Part shown: positions 49,719 to 62,989 of the stretch, in pieces
Numbering within the stretch: the stretch's first letter is position 1
Layout of the letters: each line of letters begins with the position of its first letter
Assembly (NCBI GenBank): GCA_024734555.1
Contig: JANPWX010000449.1
Coordinates: 6,006,690-6,070,689, forward strand
DNA: 64,000 nucleotides
Source of the DNA: Trochalopteron elliotii
Lineage: Eukaryota; Chordata; Aves; Passeriformes; Leiothrichidae
Direction: 5' to 3'
The notes under the pieces: model-generated
The model's database searches: none
What the model was told of the DNA's origin: nothing
Seen by the model: the letters and a program-made list of their open reading frames with translations, nothing else
Program-made: the position numbers and the translations under genes

Positions 49719-50001
49719 TTAGCAATTGTTCCAGCTCATGTTCTTGTTTCTCCATGTCTTCCTCGAGGAAGGCTCTGTTACAGGGATTTTCTCATCCCAG
49801 TGAATTGTACCCTTGTAAGAACAAGCAGTAAGCTTTTCATAGTGCAGAATTTTGCCTAGGATAGTCCCAGGAGATTTGAAGCCTGCTTTGCTTATTACCA
49901 TGTGATTGCATATGTGCTGATCAAACTCACCTTTTTCATTTTCCAAAAGAAAATATTTCATTTTTACTGTGAGCATGATTTTCCAGTGTATTGCTTTGTT
50001 C
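49719..50001 (-). pseudogene. Degraded protein-coding relic B, paralogue of relic A
   Basis: An 85-codon minus frame (49976 down to 49719) contains KMKYFLLENEKGEFDQ, then MVISKAGFKSPGTILGKIL. It aligns with relic A through the shared order FDQ, VI, KSPG and through the nucleotide words AGTTTGATCA and TCAAATCTCCTGGGA at matching positions. The core is 148 bp against 154 bp in A. Upstream on the same strand (50002-50236) sequence in other frames still looks partly coding but is broken by stops, and downstream a short acidic coiled-coil-like stretch follows in another frame. I do not recognise the family. Two copies in the same orientation about 37.5 kb apart suit either a duplicated gene that has decayed or copies of an undescribed mobile element. 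It is not functional as it stands. Confidence 0.45.
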
Positions 50002-53000
50002 CACAGCAGATCTGCTTCTTACATCAAGTTTGCTCCAAATGCAGTGGAAGAAGCTTGTGGAAGTATCTTTAGCTCTACTATTTCTCTGGTTTCAGTGTAA
50101 CCATTTACTCCCTTTTTGCGAGTCATGGTGTCTTTCACATTTTCAAAGCACTGATTCAGATCAAAACTTTGGAATCATCTGCAATGTTTGTGCTCAGTCC
50201 TTGGAGAAATTCTGTGATTTTTTTTTTGTAATATGACCATAGATCTTGACAGGTAGGTCACCAACCAATTTTTCAGAGGTTTATACTTCTATTTTATTAA
50301 GTACACTTATAGTGACAGTTTGGTCCGAGGATTTATTTTCTGAGATGTGACTAAACCCAGTTGGTTTTGCATTTGAATTTTGCATTTTGTGTTTGCTTGC
50401 ATTTTACATTGCTCAGTTGTACCTTTTACTCCTGTTTCTTTTGAGAACTGACCTGACTTGAAAATAGGTTATGGATGGTCATAAATTGCAATTCTTAGCA
50501 AATTTGCTATTTGATACAAAACTGTCTCCTCACTCTTCTGAAAATCACTTCTTTGCCTCAGGTCTTGCAAACTATCAATTCTATTAATGCCTTGTATTTG
50601 CCAGTGTCTCTGCCTGTCTCTTGTTCCGAGACACTGTATATCACTTACTCCAAAACTCATATGTTTACAGTGCCCACGGGAATGAAAAAGCAGAAAACCT
50701 CATAAACGAAATAGTCTTCTAATTAACACATTTTAATCTAAAACACCCCAGCAACTTAGCTTGAGGGGGAGAAAGAAGGAGGAGAAATGTGCTATCCTTG
50801 AGAATGCTCTTCCTGTGCTTATCTTGAAGGCACAATTACACACCTCTGGAAGGTTGCTCTAACCTACACCTCTAGCCCTCTGCAGCAGCTGGAAGAGTGT
50901 CTTGCTGTACTCATATCCCTTTCAGCCGCAGCTTCTTCCCTTTTACACTGAGCTTCGTTGCTTCCTTTTCAGCCATTTAAGACCAAGTGCTATTGTCCTC
51001 TGCTGCTGCTGCTGAAGCACGGCAAGACTTTGAAACAGTCTCCATGACAATCAGAGAAATGCAGTCTGGATCCTGATGGGGGTGATACACGGCTGTGATT
51101 GTATCCTGCAGAGCAAGGTACATGCATGCAGCTGCTGGAAGATGTGAGTTAAAAACTGCTGGTTCCTCCCTGCTTTTACAACCATGCATAGTGCTACGGG
51201 GAAACCTCTTTGCTCTGTGCTGCCACAATATCTCCTTTTCTGGAGATGTTCCCCAGGGGCTGATTCTATCTGGTGTGAGGTTTAGAAAGGGATGAGAAAT
51301 ATTAATGGCTGAATGATTATAATGCCTTAGAAAATGGAGCTGAAAGTGCAGTGCATAGAGATCAAAATGAAACACAGTATCTGGCTGTGAGATTTTGAAT
51401 TGTATCAAAAGGAAATTTATTCCTGCTTTTTAACTTCTTGTTACCTGCAGAGCTGAATTCTTAAAACATCAGTTCCTGCCTATTATGGCAGTCTGCTGTG
51501 TTCTGTCCAGTGTCTTCATGTAAAATGAAGTTTTAAAATACAAAAAGATGTGCTAGTTTTAGGTACATCAGCCATTCATATAAAACAAAATATTCAAATG
51601 CTATGATTTATAAAGTACTGGATGGCAGTAGACCATTTTTTTTCCTTGGCCTTATGATGTAAAAATGAGGACAAATGCTGTGGAATGAAAATGAACATGA
51701 ATTCCCTCTGATGCGCAGGATGTAACCTGTTTTCTGATTATCTACGCTGATGTCTTCGCCCACTGTTTAAATGTGATAAAACAGCTTTATGCTGATACTG
51801 CTTTAGTTATCATAAAATTCTCTCTTCTGGGCAAACTTCAGTCACATTAGTTTGATATTCTTTTATTACCAGGTTCTTTTCATCACATTTGAGCCAGGGA
51901 ACATAATCAAAAAGTATCCTGAATACTGAAATACTAGATATTTGTATATGTTTTTAATGGACCATGTGCAAACAGCCATATAAAGTTAGGGAAGGTGAGA
52001 ACTGTATAAGCATGACATATGGTTAATAAAATTGATAATATTGGAACAGTAATGAGAGCTATGTGATGCTTATGTATCTATTAATACCTGTATCCACATA
52101 CACCCCCATGTATTCTAAATATATGTACAGTAGCTCTAACTTTCAGCAAGTAAAATGAGAATTCATAACGCAGTAAAAGGGAAAGAGCATGAAAAAGAAA
52201 ACAAAGGCAAAGCCACAATAAAACTGAAGCAGTCAGGAGGAACAAAAGAAAAAAGATACATATTAAAATTCATTCTATAAGAGGAGGACTGTGGCTGTAG
52301 GGAGCTATTTCCAGTGAAAAAAAAATGTTTGAGAGAAGCTTCTTGGGGTTTTTTCAACAGAAGTCTTTGACCTTTCATGTGTACTGTGACCACAAATGGT
52401 GTGTCTTGAGACAGAGGGAGTAAGATAAGACAATGTTTGGGTATTTTAGGATGAACAGAAAGCATTTTCTTCATCTTTCTTCACATGACCTACCAATGAT
52501 AGACCTAACCCTTTAGAAAATTCTCTACATCTGCTTTAACCTTGGCTCCTTCTAGACACTTTGATCATCTTCTCTAGTGTGTCAGCCTTTATATTTCCTG
52601 ACTCATGCCAAATACTCCATAGGCCTCTTCTTTATGGACAATTTCTTTTTTACCCCAGCATATTCCCTGAGAGATTTTAACATGATTGTGAGGTTTCACC
52701 CCCTTCTTTTTATCAGACTCCCATTCCTTATTTCATTAGGAACACAATTTTAACTGCAAATTCTGCATCTTCTTTCATGCTAGAAATAGGCTTGGAGAGA
52801 ATATCAATTAGGACTGCATGAGAAATATCCAGACAAATCTCTCGATATCTTGAAATAATACCAATGCAGAAACCGTTCTGAGTGCTATGTTGCTAGGAGG
52901 GAACTGTGGAAATATGCCCTGATGGGAGTGAAGTCTGACCTCCATGTTATAGGATAGTATTTCAAGCAAAGAATATGAACATCTGGCTCAATGCCAAGAG

Positions 53001-53830
53001 AGACCTGACTGGGAACAAGGCCAGGGCAATCAGGGCAAGAGCCAGGACACTGAGAACTGAGCCCAAGGTACAACCAAAAGAGTAAGAGAAATAAGAAGAC
53101 TCAACACATCAAGTCTGGCATGGATCTCTAGCCAAACCCCGGCTGTGTAGCTGTTATGTCAGTTATACCTATCCTTAGATCAGTCCAGAGATAAAAGTCC
53201 TCTGGATCTCTCTTGCAAACCTGTTCTTGCTGACTTTTTGTTCCTGTTACTGCCTCTATTTCTATACTTTTATTGCTGGCCAATTGCACCTTTTCAATGT
53301 TAATATCACTTACTTGGTCACTGTTCAATCTATGCATTTCTAATTTAATCACTCCTTGGTCACCAGCTCCTATCAGTGCTCTTATTTATGCTGTGGTTCT
53401 TTAAACAGCCCTGTAGCCTGTGAAAATCTCACTAGAAATGAAGCAATATTCCCCACACATTTAATCTCAGTCTTGCAGAGAATGATTCTTGCTTCTCTTA
53501 GCTGCTGCATCTTTGCATACAAGCTACATTGACCTTTTCTACTACCATATTTCTTTGACGCTTGAAAGTAACTTGCTGGGTTTTGTCCTCTTAGTCCTTA
53601 TGACGTTTCTGTCATCAAAGAACCTTCCTCTAATAGAAATCATCTTCCAAGCTAATTTTCCCTTCTCTAGTGCTTGTCCTTTACAGTATTTTCCCAAGGT
53701 GATTCTTGTTCTGTTACTTTTGGTCTGTGTTGCCAATTAATCCCTCTGTCCCATGTTGTTGGCCTCTCTGTTTTTCTTGTCTCTTCTCAATTTAGCATAA
53801 CATCTATGAATTTTATTAACATATTGTTTA
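50002..53830. other. Unique non-coding sequence
   Basis: No gene is recognised. A 143-codon minus frame at 50977-51408 ends in a short alanine run encoded by (CTG)5 at 51000-51014 and has no known domain. Further minus frames at 52163-52474 and 53128-53352 are likewise unrecognised. A T-run lies at 50218-50227. Confidence 0.45.
51000..51014. repeat. (CTG)5 trinucleotide run
   Basis: Five CTG units run in an otherwise unique region. The run is short and interrupted at once. Confidence 0.8.
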
Positions 53831-53882
53831 CGCCTCTTTCTAGTTCATTCCAACTCAAGATTATTCTGTAATTCTGTGATTA
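53831..53882 (+). mobile_element. CR1 LINE extreme 3' end
   Basis: CTCTTTCTAGTTCATTCCAACTCAAGATTATTCTGTAATTCTGTGATT matches the last 50 bp of CR1 (the ...CCTTCCAACTCAA stretch plus ATTCTGTG tail units). Nothing upstream resembles CR1, so this is either an extremely 5'-truncated insertion or the surviving end of an old copy. Confidence 0.6.
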
Positions 53883-56800
53883 CTGGAAATATTAAATCAG
53901 GCAAGACCAAAGACTGACGCATAAATATTTACCTGTCCTCCCTATAAATTGGTGTTCTTCTTTTTGTTAACCATGTTTTGGTCCTTCATTCCAGACTTCA
54001 GACCAAATGAGACATTTTTTTGCACAAGCGTGTTCAGTCAAGCTTTTTAAGGATGTTTTTGGGAAATGTTGGAGGAAGTCTTCCATTCTCATGCTCTCCA
54101 GTTTTATGTCAGTGTAGCTGCCTGGCTTTTAGGCAGAGGATGATCAAACCAATTGTTTAAAAAAAATGGGTAAATCCAAGAGTATTACATTTATTCTGTT
54201 CCTCTTATCCATTGATTTGGTAATTCCATAAAAAAGTATTATCTTTGTCAGGCAAGATCTATTCTTTATAAATCCTGCCTCTTATTGCTCATCATTGCAT
54301 TATTCTATGCAAATGAAATGACTATTTCTTAAGAAGACTTTTTCTACTGTTTTTGTCTTTTTCCAGGGCTAGAAGATAAATGTATATCACTGTAATTAGT
54401 AAGAACTTTCTTCATTCTTTTATGAATGCTGAGACAGTGCCACATCTGCTCTTCTGTTCAGCATTGGCAGAAGGAGGACAGATAAAGGCATAGCTGTCTG
54501 CTTCCCCTCTTAGCACCTCCACACATCTGTGGTGTGTGATTCTAACCACTTGATGGTGCAGGAGATGTGGTGGAGTGTGGTCATCACTGCTGCATCTAAA
54601 TCTCAAGATTTTGCAAGATAGTTTATGATGAATATTATAGGAGCTTTAAGAGAATCTAGGAAGAGTGAGTTGCATCATATGTTTGTTTTCTTAGGGTTTT
54701 TTGTTTCAGTTTCTCATGGCCAATGGATTTTTGTCAGGAAGTATTAAAGGTCCCCAAAGGATGTGCTACCAGAGTGTGCTATCTTATGCCTATGTGGCTG
54801 TATCAGGAGATGATCAGAGTATACTTGGTTTAAACACTGCTAGAATTGCCCCATAATTTCTTCCTGACTTATTCTGCAGCTGTGCCCAAGATTGAAAGGT
54901 ACATTAAGCAATCCTTCTGAAAGTACTTTGAGTTTTATTTCCACAAGGGCAATACTACTGAGCATTCAGTTCCTCTGCTGTCCTGTGCATTTGGCCACTA
55001 CCAAACATCAGCAAACACAACCTCATTTCTGGTGTAAGATATTAGCCAGACATTTAAGAAAGTAAAGTTAGGTTGCCTTGAGGTAGGGAGGTGAAGTTAC
55101 CTAAGGGGCACAGTTGACTCCCTCAACTGCTTTGAACTTCAGCACATGAAGAAGTACACCTTTCTCCTCTCCTAAGAGAAATAAATATTAGAAGGCCTGG
55201 AGAGCAAGTTCATCCAGAGCTACATGTCCTAGAATCGTAGTGTGAGATGTCATGGACTCATCTGTGTACTCACCTGAAAAATCAAGGCTTACTTTGAAAA
55301 CCGGTTTTTATCTAATTCATTGACTTGCAGCATAAGTAACTTACACATCTATTTTGTTGCTGTTCTTGCTCCATAGTGCTGAGCAGAGCTTTGCACTGGT
55401 GTCCACAGCTGTGCAAGCTGCTGCTGGGAAAGGATAAGGCTTTTGCTGGGGTTCTGGTGCCTGTAAATATGTTGTGTTTTTGTTTGGGTTCTAGACATGG
55501 CAGATATTCTCTGAAGCATGGCTTCTCATTTACCTCACCATTCAACCAGGAAAACACTGTTGTATTCCTAAATTATTTCTTCTTTCTAGTGTTCCACAAA
55601 ATAAGAACTATAACAGCAAAAAATGCAGTTAGCCACCACTGAGCTCGCTGAGAACTCCAGGCTGAGAAGCCACATTTAACAGTGGCTTCATCTAAGATGG
55701 AGAAGGGGAGGGCTTTACTTCACATTAGAAACTTTGATCACCCATGAGGGAATTTACGTCTTTCTCAGTTGTACCCTCATGCAGGAAAGATGAGGTGCAC
55801 AACTAAGGAAATAACCTACTGCAACAATATTCTCTAAATATACCATTGACTGTAAACTAAAGCAGAGCAGAACATTGGATTTCAAAAATACTGGAAAATT
55901 ATCTCTTTTTTTGTGTCCATGGTCTTTCAAATTATATATGTTTATTTCCACTTACAACTATATGCATGTATATGTAGGTAAATTTATACATACATATTTA
56001 TATTCATCTGAACTGAACTGCTTACTAATCAGAATCAATACAATGTGTTGTCTGCCTCCCGTTCATTGCATCTGCTTCCTTGTTCTTCAGTCAAACCCTA
56101 AATGCAAGCAAGTTCCTTTTTTCTGGGAAGTGTATGATCAAAGGAAGATCAAAGCAGAATCTGAGTTGAGGGTGTGTAATTTTTGGCTGATCAAACATAG
56201 ATATGTTCCCTCCTCCATTGAAAAGAAGGCTGGAGGAAGTTAACTAACTGGCTATAATATTTCCTTTATCTTATCATTTGGCAGTTCAAAGGGCTCCTCC
56301 CAAATCAGAAGTAAACTCTTTGCTACCACAGGGCTTATTAACCACAGATATCCTTGCAAAATAATCTTACAGGTGAAATACAGAGTCATACACAGACCCT
56401 ACCTCAGTCTGAAAGTCTGCTTGGGAGTTTTTTCTGGCCCCTATTTGTCCACTTAGCAGACATCCAGCTAAGTGGATTGTACGGCAGAGTAGAGGGCCAA
56501 ATGCAACACGAGCAGATGTTGCTCACACTACCTCTGTGTTTTGCATGTATTGTTTTCTCCAGAGAGGCAGCTGGATCCCAACAAAAGCTGGAAAGATGTG
56601 ATTCAGATATCAGCACTATCAGTGGGCAGATTATATGGCTCACACTTCTGATATCAGTCTAATCTCTGAAAGCTAGATCATTTTAAGACATGACATTTAA
56701 GATACCCCCTGCTAATGTTGTTGGCATTAACTGTTAGAGCTCTGGCTGTACCTGTTGTGCAAATAAGAATCTGATTCTTCCTTTGATCTTGTTAAATTGC

Positions 56801-59039
56801 CTAGAGCCCAACAGATGCCAGTAATCCTAGCATAATTAAACAATATGTATTTTACCACTAGAAAGAAATGTATTTTGGTCAGCAAATATATTGTAGTTTC
56901 AGCTTCCAAAGAGGTTACAAACAACAGTGCATAAAACAGGATATGTTTTAAGGTGAGTGTATAACAGCAGCTTATAAAACAAACATTTGGAAATAACTTC
57001 CAAATTATACTCAGAATTGAAAACGAAAGTGGTAAAAATATTTCAGGCTCCACAAATATAAACACTGACTCAAACAATTAAGCAAACAGCTAGAGGACTG
57101 TAAATAAAAACAGAGCCTCCAGAAGTCACTTTACATGTAAATAACTGAGATCACACCTGTACATACATAGGGGAAGATTCCAAAAATTCTTTAGGGAAAA
57201 TCAGGTAGCATGGTCTCCTGACATGATTGTATGTCCTAGTAAATCCCATCAAACCTCTGAAATCTAAAAGAGATTTTTTGTTCTAGCTGGTGACTAGAAC
57301 AAGGACAAAAGGTTTCTGGTAAAATTACTATCAGAACATTGACAAGAGTGTTACCAGGTGAGTTAACATTACTCCCAGAACAAGGAAGGTGAAAATCCTG
57401 TAGCAGAGTATACAGTAGCAGTAAATGGTCCATAGCTTAAGCTTGCTGGAAATGCAGACCTGAACCGAGCTGGTGCTTGTTCAACCATTTGTCCCTCTGG
57501 TGTATCTGGAGGTGGTGCTCAGGCTCTGCTCTGTGTGGACACATCTCACACTGAGAAGCTTGAAACCAAGTTTGTCTCCAGCAGGGTCAGACTTGGGGAG
57601 GCTAAAAAAAGTGTCCCCCTGCCTCAGTCTCCATGGGGTGTGGTCTGACTTACCTCTCCATCATGAAGAAGATCCTGTTTCCAGTACAATCCCTGGGCAT
57701 CCAAAATGTGTTCACCCAAAATGTTTCCCAAGCAGTTCCCTTCAGACTTGCTGGGGAAGCAAGTGCAGAGAAGGAGGGTTCCTGTGCTGTCCTGTTCTCT
57801 CTTCCTGGGAGAAAGTAAGTTCTCACCTACAATAAGCAAAACCCACGTAATTTAAGTAAATGTGTTTATTGACACACAGTGGATGTGTTCTGTAATTCCA
57901 TTATAGAATCATTTTATAGATTTATCTATATCAAATTATAGACAATCACCTGTGGAATCTCTGATATTTGCTGACAGAAAAGGAAACAAACCTGTCCTGT
58001 TCCTCTCACCTCAGCAGCACAGTCAAGCATAGACATTGACACTTCAGAGAGAGGTGTTCCTTTGTATCTTCCAGTACCCAAAGGTAAAAGGTTTTACTAA
58101 GAAAGCAGTATGAGAGGAGTATATTTAAACCAAAGCAGAACAGAAGATTTATGCTGTCTCCTATGTGTGCTTCAAGAAGCCTGAGGTAGTGAAGGTCTAT
58201 GAGGACTGAAGGATTAGAAACAGAGTCAAACAAAACTTCAAGAGGGCACTTTGGTACAGACCTTAAACTTCCCAATGGAAATAGAAGAGACAGAATGGTT
58301 TGCTTATAAAATATAGGCATTAACTGAAAGTGATTGGGTCCTGCCACTTAATAAATTACCATTCATATGCTGAGGCTTCATAAGTGTGTGGGTGCATGCT
58401 CTTAGCCCTTCCTGGCTGTAAGATAAAAAATGTGTTAACTTAAACCACCTTCACAGAACTGAAGCTGGTGCACGTTGGATTTCGGCTCAGCAGAGAGCAT
58501 GTGTATGCTCAGTAACAACTGGTACCTGTTAAAGTGACATGAACTGCTCACAGATCTCAGATTATGCAGTGACAGGTGTACTAGAAGCTGAAGACACAGA
58601 AACTTCTACTGGGCTAAAAACTGTATAGCTCTACTGGTGTGATGCCAGCTGAAGATTGAGCCTATTGCACTTAGAGAACAGATATCTACTTCGGCTTCTA
58701 AAAAAAAATCAAAAGAAATTGTAACTAGAGAACCTTTTTTTGGCTTTTGTTCTAACACTCAAAAGCTGGTGAGGGGCAAATATCAAACATTTGGACAGGC
58801 ACAGTTTAGTTAGACACTCTTAGCACAGGCAGAAAAAAAGTTCAAACTTGGCCATGTTGGCATATCTCACCCAAGTGAAGAAAATGGGAATGAAACAGGG
58901 TGAATGTATGGGCATCCTTCACAAGGACTTCTGGATAGCTTTCAGTGCCCACTGAGAGAGTAATCTGTAAGGTTAACAAAGGAACACTGGTGAGGAAATG
59001 CTCAGTTGGTTTGCTAACAGAAACCAGAGATGGCAAATG

Positions 59040-59210
59040 GGACAGAGTGGTAGAGAGAGACAGTGGGATAAGAGTGACAAGTGGCAATATGTTGAGCCTG
59101 TTCTGTTTCTGCTATATATAGAAGGTAGTGGTTATCTTACAGAAGGAAATGTAGAACAAGATGTGCAGATTTGGAGATGATGTGGAACTGACAACCTGAG
59201 AAATACCATC
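59040..59210 (+). mobile_element. Possible ancient LINE RT remnant
   Basis: GAGCCTGTTCTGTTTCTGCTATATATAGAAGG followed about 65 bp later by GCAGATTTGGAGATGATGTGG resembles the CR1/L3 stretch that encodes the PVLF...I...D region and the F-A-D-D motif of reverse transcriptase, with the expected spacing. Most bases have changed, so the assignment is weak. Confidence 0.25.
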
Positions 59211-60133
59211 CATAAAGGAAGTAAGTTGAAGACGCTGAGAAATCTGCCTTATGCGTAGGACATGAGAGATGAGCAGGCAGTGCAAACCAAAGATGGGGAA
59301 ACCAGAATATGGTGGTGTGAACTGTGTTCATTTGCTCATTTGAAATCTTGATATTGTTGCAGGGCAATAACTCAGAGGTCAGAGGGGATCACTGAGGGAA
59401 GAAAGCCCAGGCCAGGATAGATCCCCGGGACACATTGGCAAAGAGCTAAAAATAGGAGAAATACATCAGTTTTCACACAATAAAGGAAGTTGCTAGATTT
59501 GAAGAATAAATGTGTGAACATTCTTGGAGTCCTTAGTCACTTATGCAGTAATATGCCAAATAGTTTTTCCATGGTGGCAATGGAAATTAAAAGTGCAAGA
59601 GCATCACTGGAGGCTCAGCAGCCCCCCAGGCAGCTGGCATTGATACTCAACAAGAAGCTAAAAATGTATTTCAGCCAGCCACCATGGGAATCTGAAATTG
59701 TGTAGCTAATGCTTTCAGTGCTTCTTCTTGAATTTTAGGACATTTTTCACCTACACCAAACCATATATGAAATACCATGTTCAGCTGTAGAAATTCTCTT
59801 GAGTGCATATATGCCATTTACATGAACTCTGTTCCCCGCATCCCGACTCCACTGTCTTGAAACCACAGACCTTATTCCTCTACAGATGAAATGTGAAGTG
59901 TGTCCTAGGCTCCAGATACAAAATTTCCAGACTGGAGTGATTACCAGTGAAGTGTCTGTGAGATCCAGTGATGGAGATGTGACACATCCAGCCTACAAAG
60001 CTCTCCCATTCACGTTACAGGGACTTGGGATCATACACAGAGCCTGGAAAGTCCTGGGGAGACTTAGCAGTGACACTGAAAAAGTGGATGGAAGCCGTCA
60101 GGCCAGCTGACTGCTGAGGGCTCTAGGAAGAAC

Positions 60134-60205
60134 GTGAATGAAGCTTGAAGCAAAACAAATACAAAGAAAGTGAATCAAGCTTGAAGCAGGACAAGTATTA
60201 ATGGC
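60134..60205. repeat. 36-bp tandem duplication
   Basis: Two adjacent units start GTGAATGAAGCTTGAAGCA (60134) and GTGAATCAAGCTTGAAGCA (60170). Similarity continues through ACAA, and divergence rises toward the unit ends. Confidence 0.75.
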
Positions 60206-60284
60206 TGGGCTGTGGTAAGGCAAAAGGAGAGCACCAGTTTGGATAGAAAGAAGAGAAAATGAATCTTCTGTAAGGCTTTTTTTC

Positions 60285-60360
60285 ATAAAATATTGACTAT
60301 TTTTATTAAAATATTATTAAAATATTTTAAATAAAATATATAAAATATCACAAAATATTG
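60285..60360. repeat. AT-rich low-complexity patch
   Basis: The patch is almost pure A/T, with repeated AAAATATT/TAAAATAT words. It is simple sequence only. Confidence 0.75.
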
Positions 60361-61635
60361 CTCATTTGGATGCTGCCCAGCCACCCGCACAAATGAACAC
60401 TCTCCACTGACACTCACACCTCTGTGCCTCCTACTCAGCTTTCCTCAGAAGGGTCATGGCAATATGAGGCTGAAAAATAGGAAATCTACCGTTTTCTAAG
60501 CTGAGAAGAGCAGTGCCAGGATTAATACAGAATGAAACAACCATTGGACATGGACTAATCACAGTCTCTAAAGCCTTCGTTGCAACTCTTCTTTGTGGTT
60601 TTGGAACATCTTTGGAAAGCAAAGAAACAATTTCCTTCTCACTGGAAGCAACGCCCATCAAAGTTATTTTAATGTAGAAAAACAAAAGTGGCAAAGGGGT
60701 TCTGAGGGGCAAATGATGTGAACCCTTATCACGGGTACAAATAAGGGAATTTTTCTCTTATCACTGTGGATTTGGGGTCCTCACATGTTTCCATAGTTCT
60801 CAGTGCTCCATGGGCAAAAATTCTGCCAAGGATTGTGTTTAGTACAGCAGCACAAATGTCTCTTTTCCATCCACAGAGTTCTGTGTTTTACATTTCATGT
60901 TTTATGTCAGTTCTGTCTGGGTTTATCCCACTTGCAGTCCTCAGAAATCTCTCCCAAGATCCTGCTCCGCAGTAATGTGACTAACAAATCAGAGATGCAC
61001 CATACTTTCTGCTCAATTAAGAACAGAAAAACAACCCTCACACATGCATTATCTAGGCTATTGCTGAGAACAGTGCTGAGCATTTCAGATAGATATTCAG
61101 GAAAGACTAAAAGGCAGCTACAGAATAGAAACTTCATTAAATGCTTTTCCTCCCAATCCTTCTTACTCAGTGACACATGATCATTCATTCAATCTTTTCT
61201 TTTCAAGCTGCAGCATTCTATGGTTTTTTGCTCCCACAGAAATGTGAGTGTTTTTTGGACTCTGTCACAAAATGAACCCTTTTAGCAGTAAGAAATCTTG
61301 CAACACTAAGTGACATGCTTTGTGCCCGTCCTGTTCTTTCTTCACAGTAACTCTTCTTGGGACCCTGTGGTTATTCCTGTCACCAGCTAACTGTTCTCCA
61401 ACTCTGAAATAGTAAATAACAAAATAGAGATATGAAATAAGGAGGATGCCACTCCAGAGACCTGGCTAAACAGAGGTGAGTGGGGCAATGAAAGCTAACA
61501 TGGCAGGGCAGCTAGATTGGATGCAAGATAAGAGTCCAAAGACAGCTTTATAAGTTCTCAGTTTGCAGTGGCCTACCAATTTATGCTGGAAACATTGTCT
61601 TTATGCTCCCTATGAACATTGAAAATCCTGCAATC

Positions 61636-61760
61636 CAGGGGCTGCTCTTCTTCTGCCACTGACCCTGTCTGTGGCCTTAGCTAAATCACTTTACCTTGTT
61701 GGAACCCCAGGACAGTTCTTTAATCAAATTGTACTCTTGTAAAGTATGATCCCTCTTTAA
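61636..61760 (+). mobile_element. Probable MIR/L2-type ancient SINE relic, plus orientation
   Basis: CTTCTGCCACTGACC followed by TGTGGCCTTAGCTAAATCACTTTACCTTG follows the MIR core order (TGCCACTTAC...TGTGACCTTGGGCAAGTCACTT). Only the core is recognisable; neither the tRNA head nor the L2 tail can be made out. Such copies date from early amniote evolution. Confidence 0.45.
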
Positions 61761-62989
61761 TGTCTCAGTATCATGACATTGGTTTGGTGGGGACTTCTAA
61801 CGTTGTAACCTAATTAATGATAATAAAACATAACTAGCTGAGAAGAATCAAACCATTTTCTTATAGCCTTTACTTAGAAGATTTTCCATTTCATGATGGT
61901 CTGTGAGATTTTCATGTTTTGAGGGGAAACGGAAATGGATTTGCAGTATTATGCACTGGAATATCTTTCAGAAAAATGCATACCTAAAATATCCCTTTAG
62001 CATCACTTCATGTTCCTGTAGTCTGCCAGCCTTACACAAATCTAGTCCTGTACAATTTCTTTCCTACAAAACAGGCTATTAAAAGATATTTTTGCTGCTC
62101 CTCTGCACTAAACATTTGTTTGCACACAAAGATTACTTACAGACTGTTCTTTCTTTTAGCTGATTGAGTTTGTTAAAAACATCTGATTATATAAGAAAAA
62201 GAGACCAATGTACCTTCGCAGATGCCTTTGACTTGTTTTACAGTGATATTGTGCTGTGTTCTACAAAGTTTTATAATCTGTACATCTGCTTCTCATTATT
62301 ATTCTTACTTTTGTTGAATATATTATCTTTCCAAAGGTAGTGTTTGATTTGCCTTTCAGCAAGGGAGACTTCACCTTTCCAAAGTATCTTATTCATATTT
62401 TTACTAGGTTTTTGTTCTAATGTAACCCATTATTTTCAAAGGCTTTGAACAAAGAAGAATATCACTGTGTTCAGAGCAGATGTCTGAACTGGTCAGGAAA
62501 ATGGTTGTTGGGGTTGTGTTTGACCATTTTCCGAGACTTTGGTGGCATGGATTTACAGTATAAGAAAGTCTCCAAGCTCACCTGTGCCTCAGGCACTCAG
62601 CATTCACTAAAGCACTGAACCTCTTCCCCTTGTTCATGTGCTTGTGTTCTCCTGTCTTTCATATAAATGCATTGTTACACATATCTACTAAGAAGAGAAC
62701 ACAATAAGACAAGCTGTAGCCAGTAGTCACAGTGATGAGATTATTTTGAACTGCCTTTAAAGTTTCTTGTGTTAATGACTGGCAAATAGTTAGGTCCTCT
62801 TAAAAGCCTGGTTCCAATACAGTGTAATGGCAGCTGTGAAACATAATTTCCCAAATAAGCTCTTACAACAGAGGACTTGTGGTATCTCAGATATACAGAG
62901 CTCACCTATCTTCACTTCTGAAAGCCCAAAGAACTACCAATCGTGCAAACTTGCAGTCCCTTGTTAATTATAATCTGTGTTTGTATAAC
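61761..62989. other. Unique non-coding sequence
   Basis: No gene and no repeat family is recognised between the two MIR/L2-type relics. The sequence is AT-rich. Confidence 0.5.

Larger units (their letters stand above)
53883..61635. other. Unique non-coding sequence
   Basis: No gene is recognised; the longest frames are 122 codons (55875-56243, plus) and 120 codons (57473-57835, plus), without known domains. A very AT-rich patch lies at 60285-60360 and a two-unit 36-bp tandem duplication at 60134-60205. 59040-59210 may be an extremely old LINE reverse-transcriptase remnant (see separate entry). Confidence 0.45.

Noticed and set aside
50977..51408. 143-codon minus frame ending in an alanine run
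   Set aside because: No recognisable domain or splice context, and the alanine run is just the (CTG)5 microsatellite. Length is within chance expectation.
57870..57960. CR1-like tail words (ATAGAATCATTTTATAG)
   Set aside because: No CR1 body on either side, and AT-rich sequence gives such words by chance.
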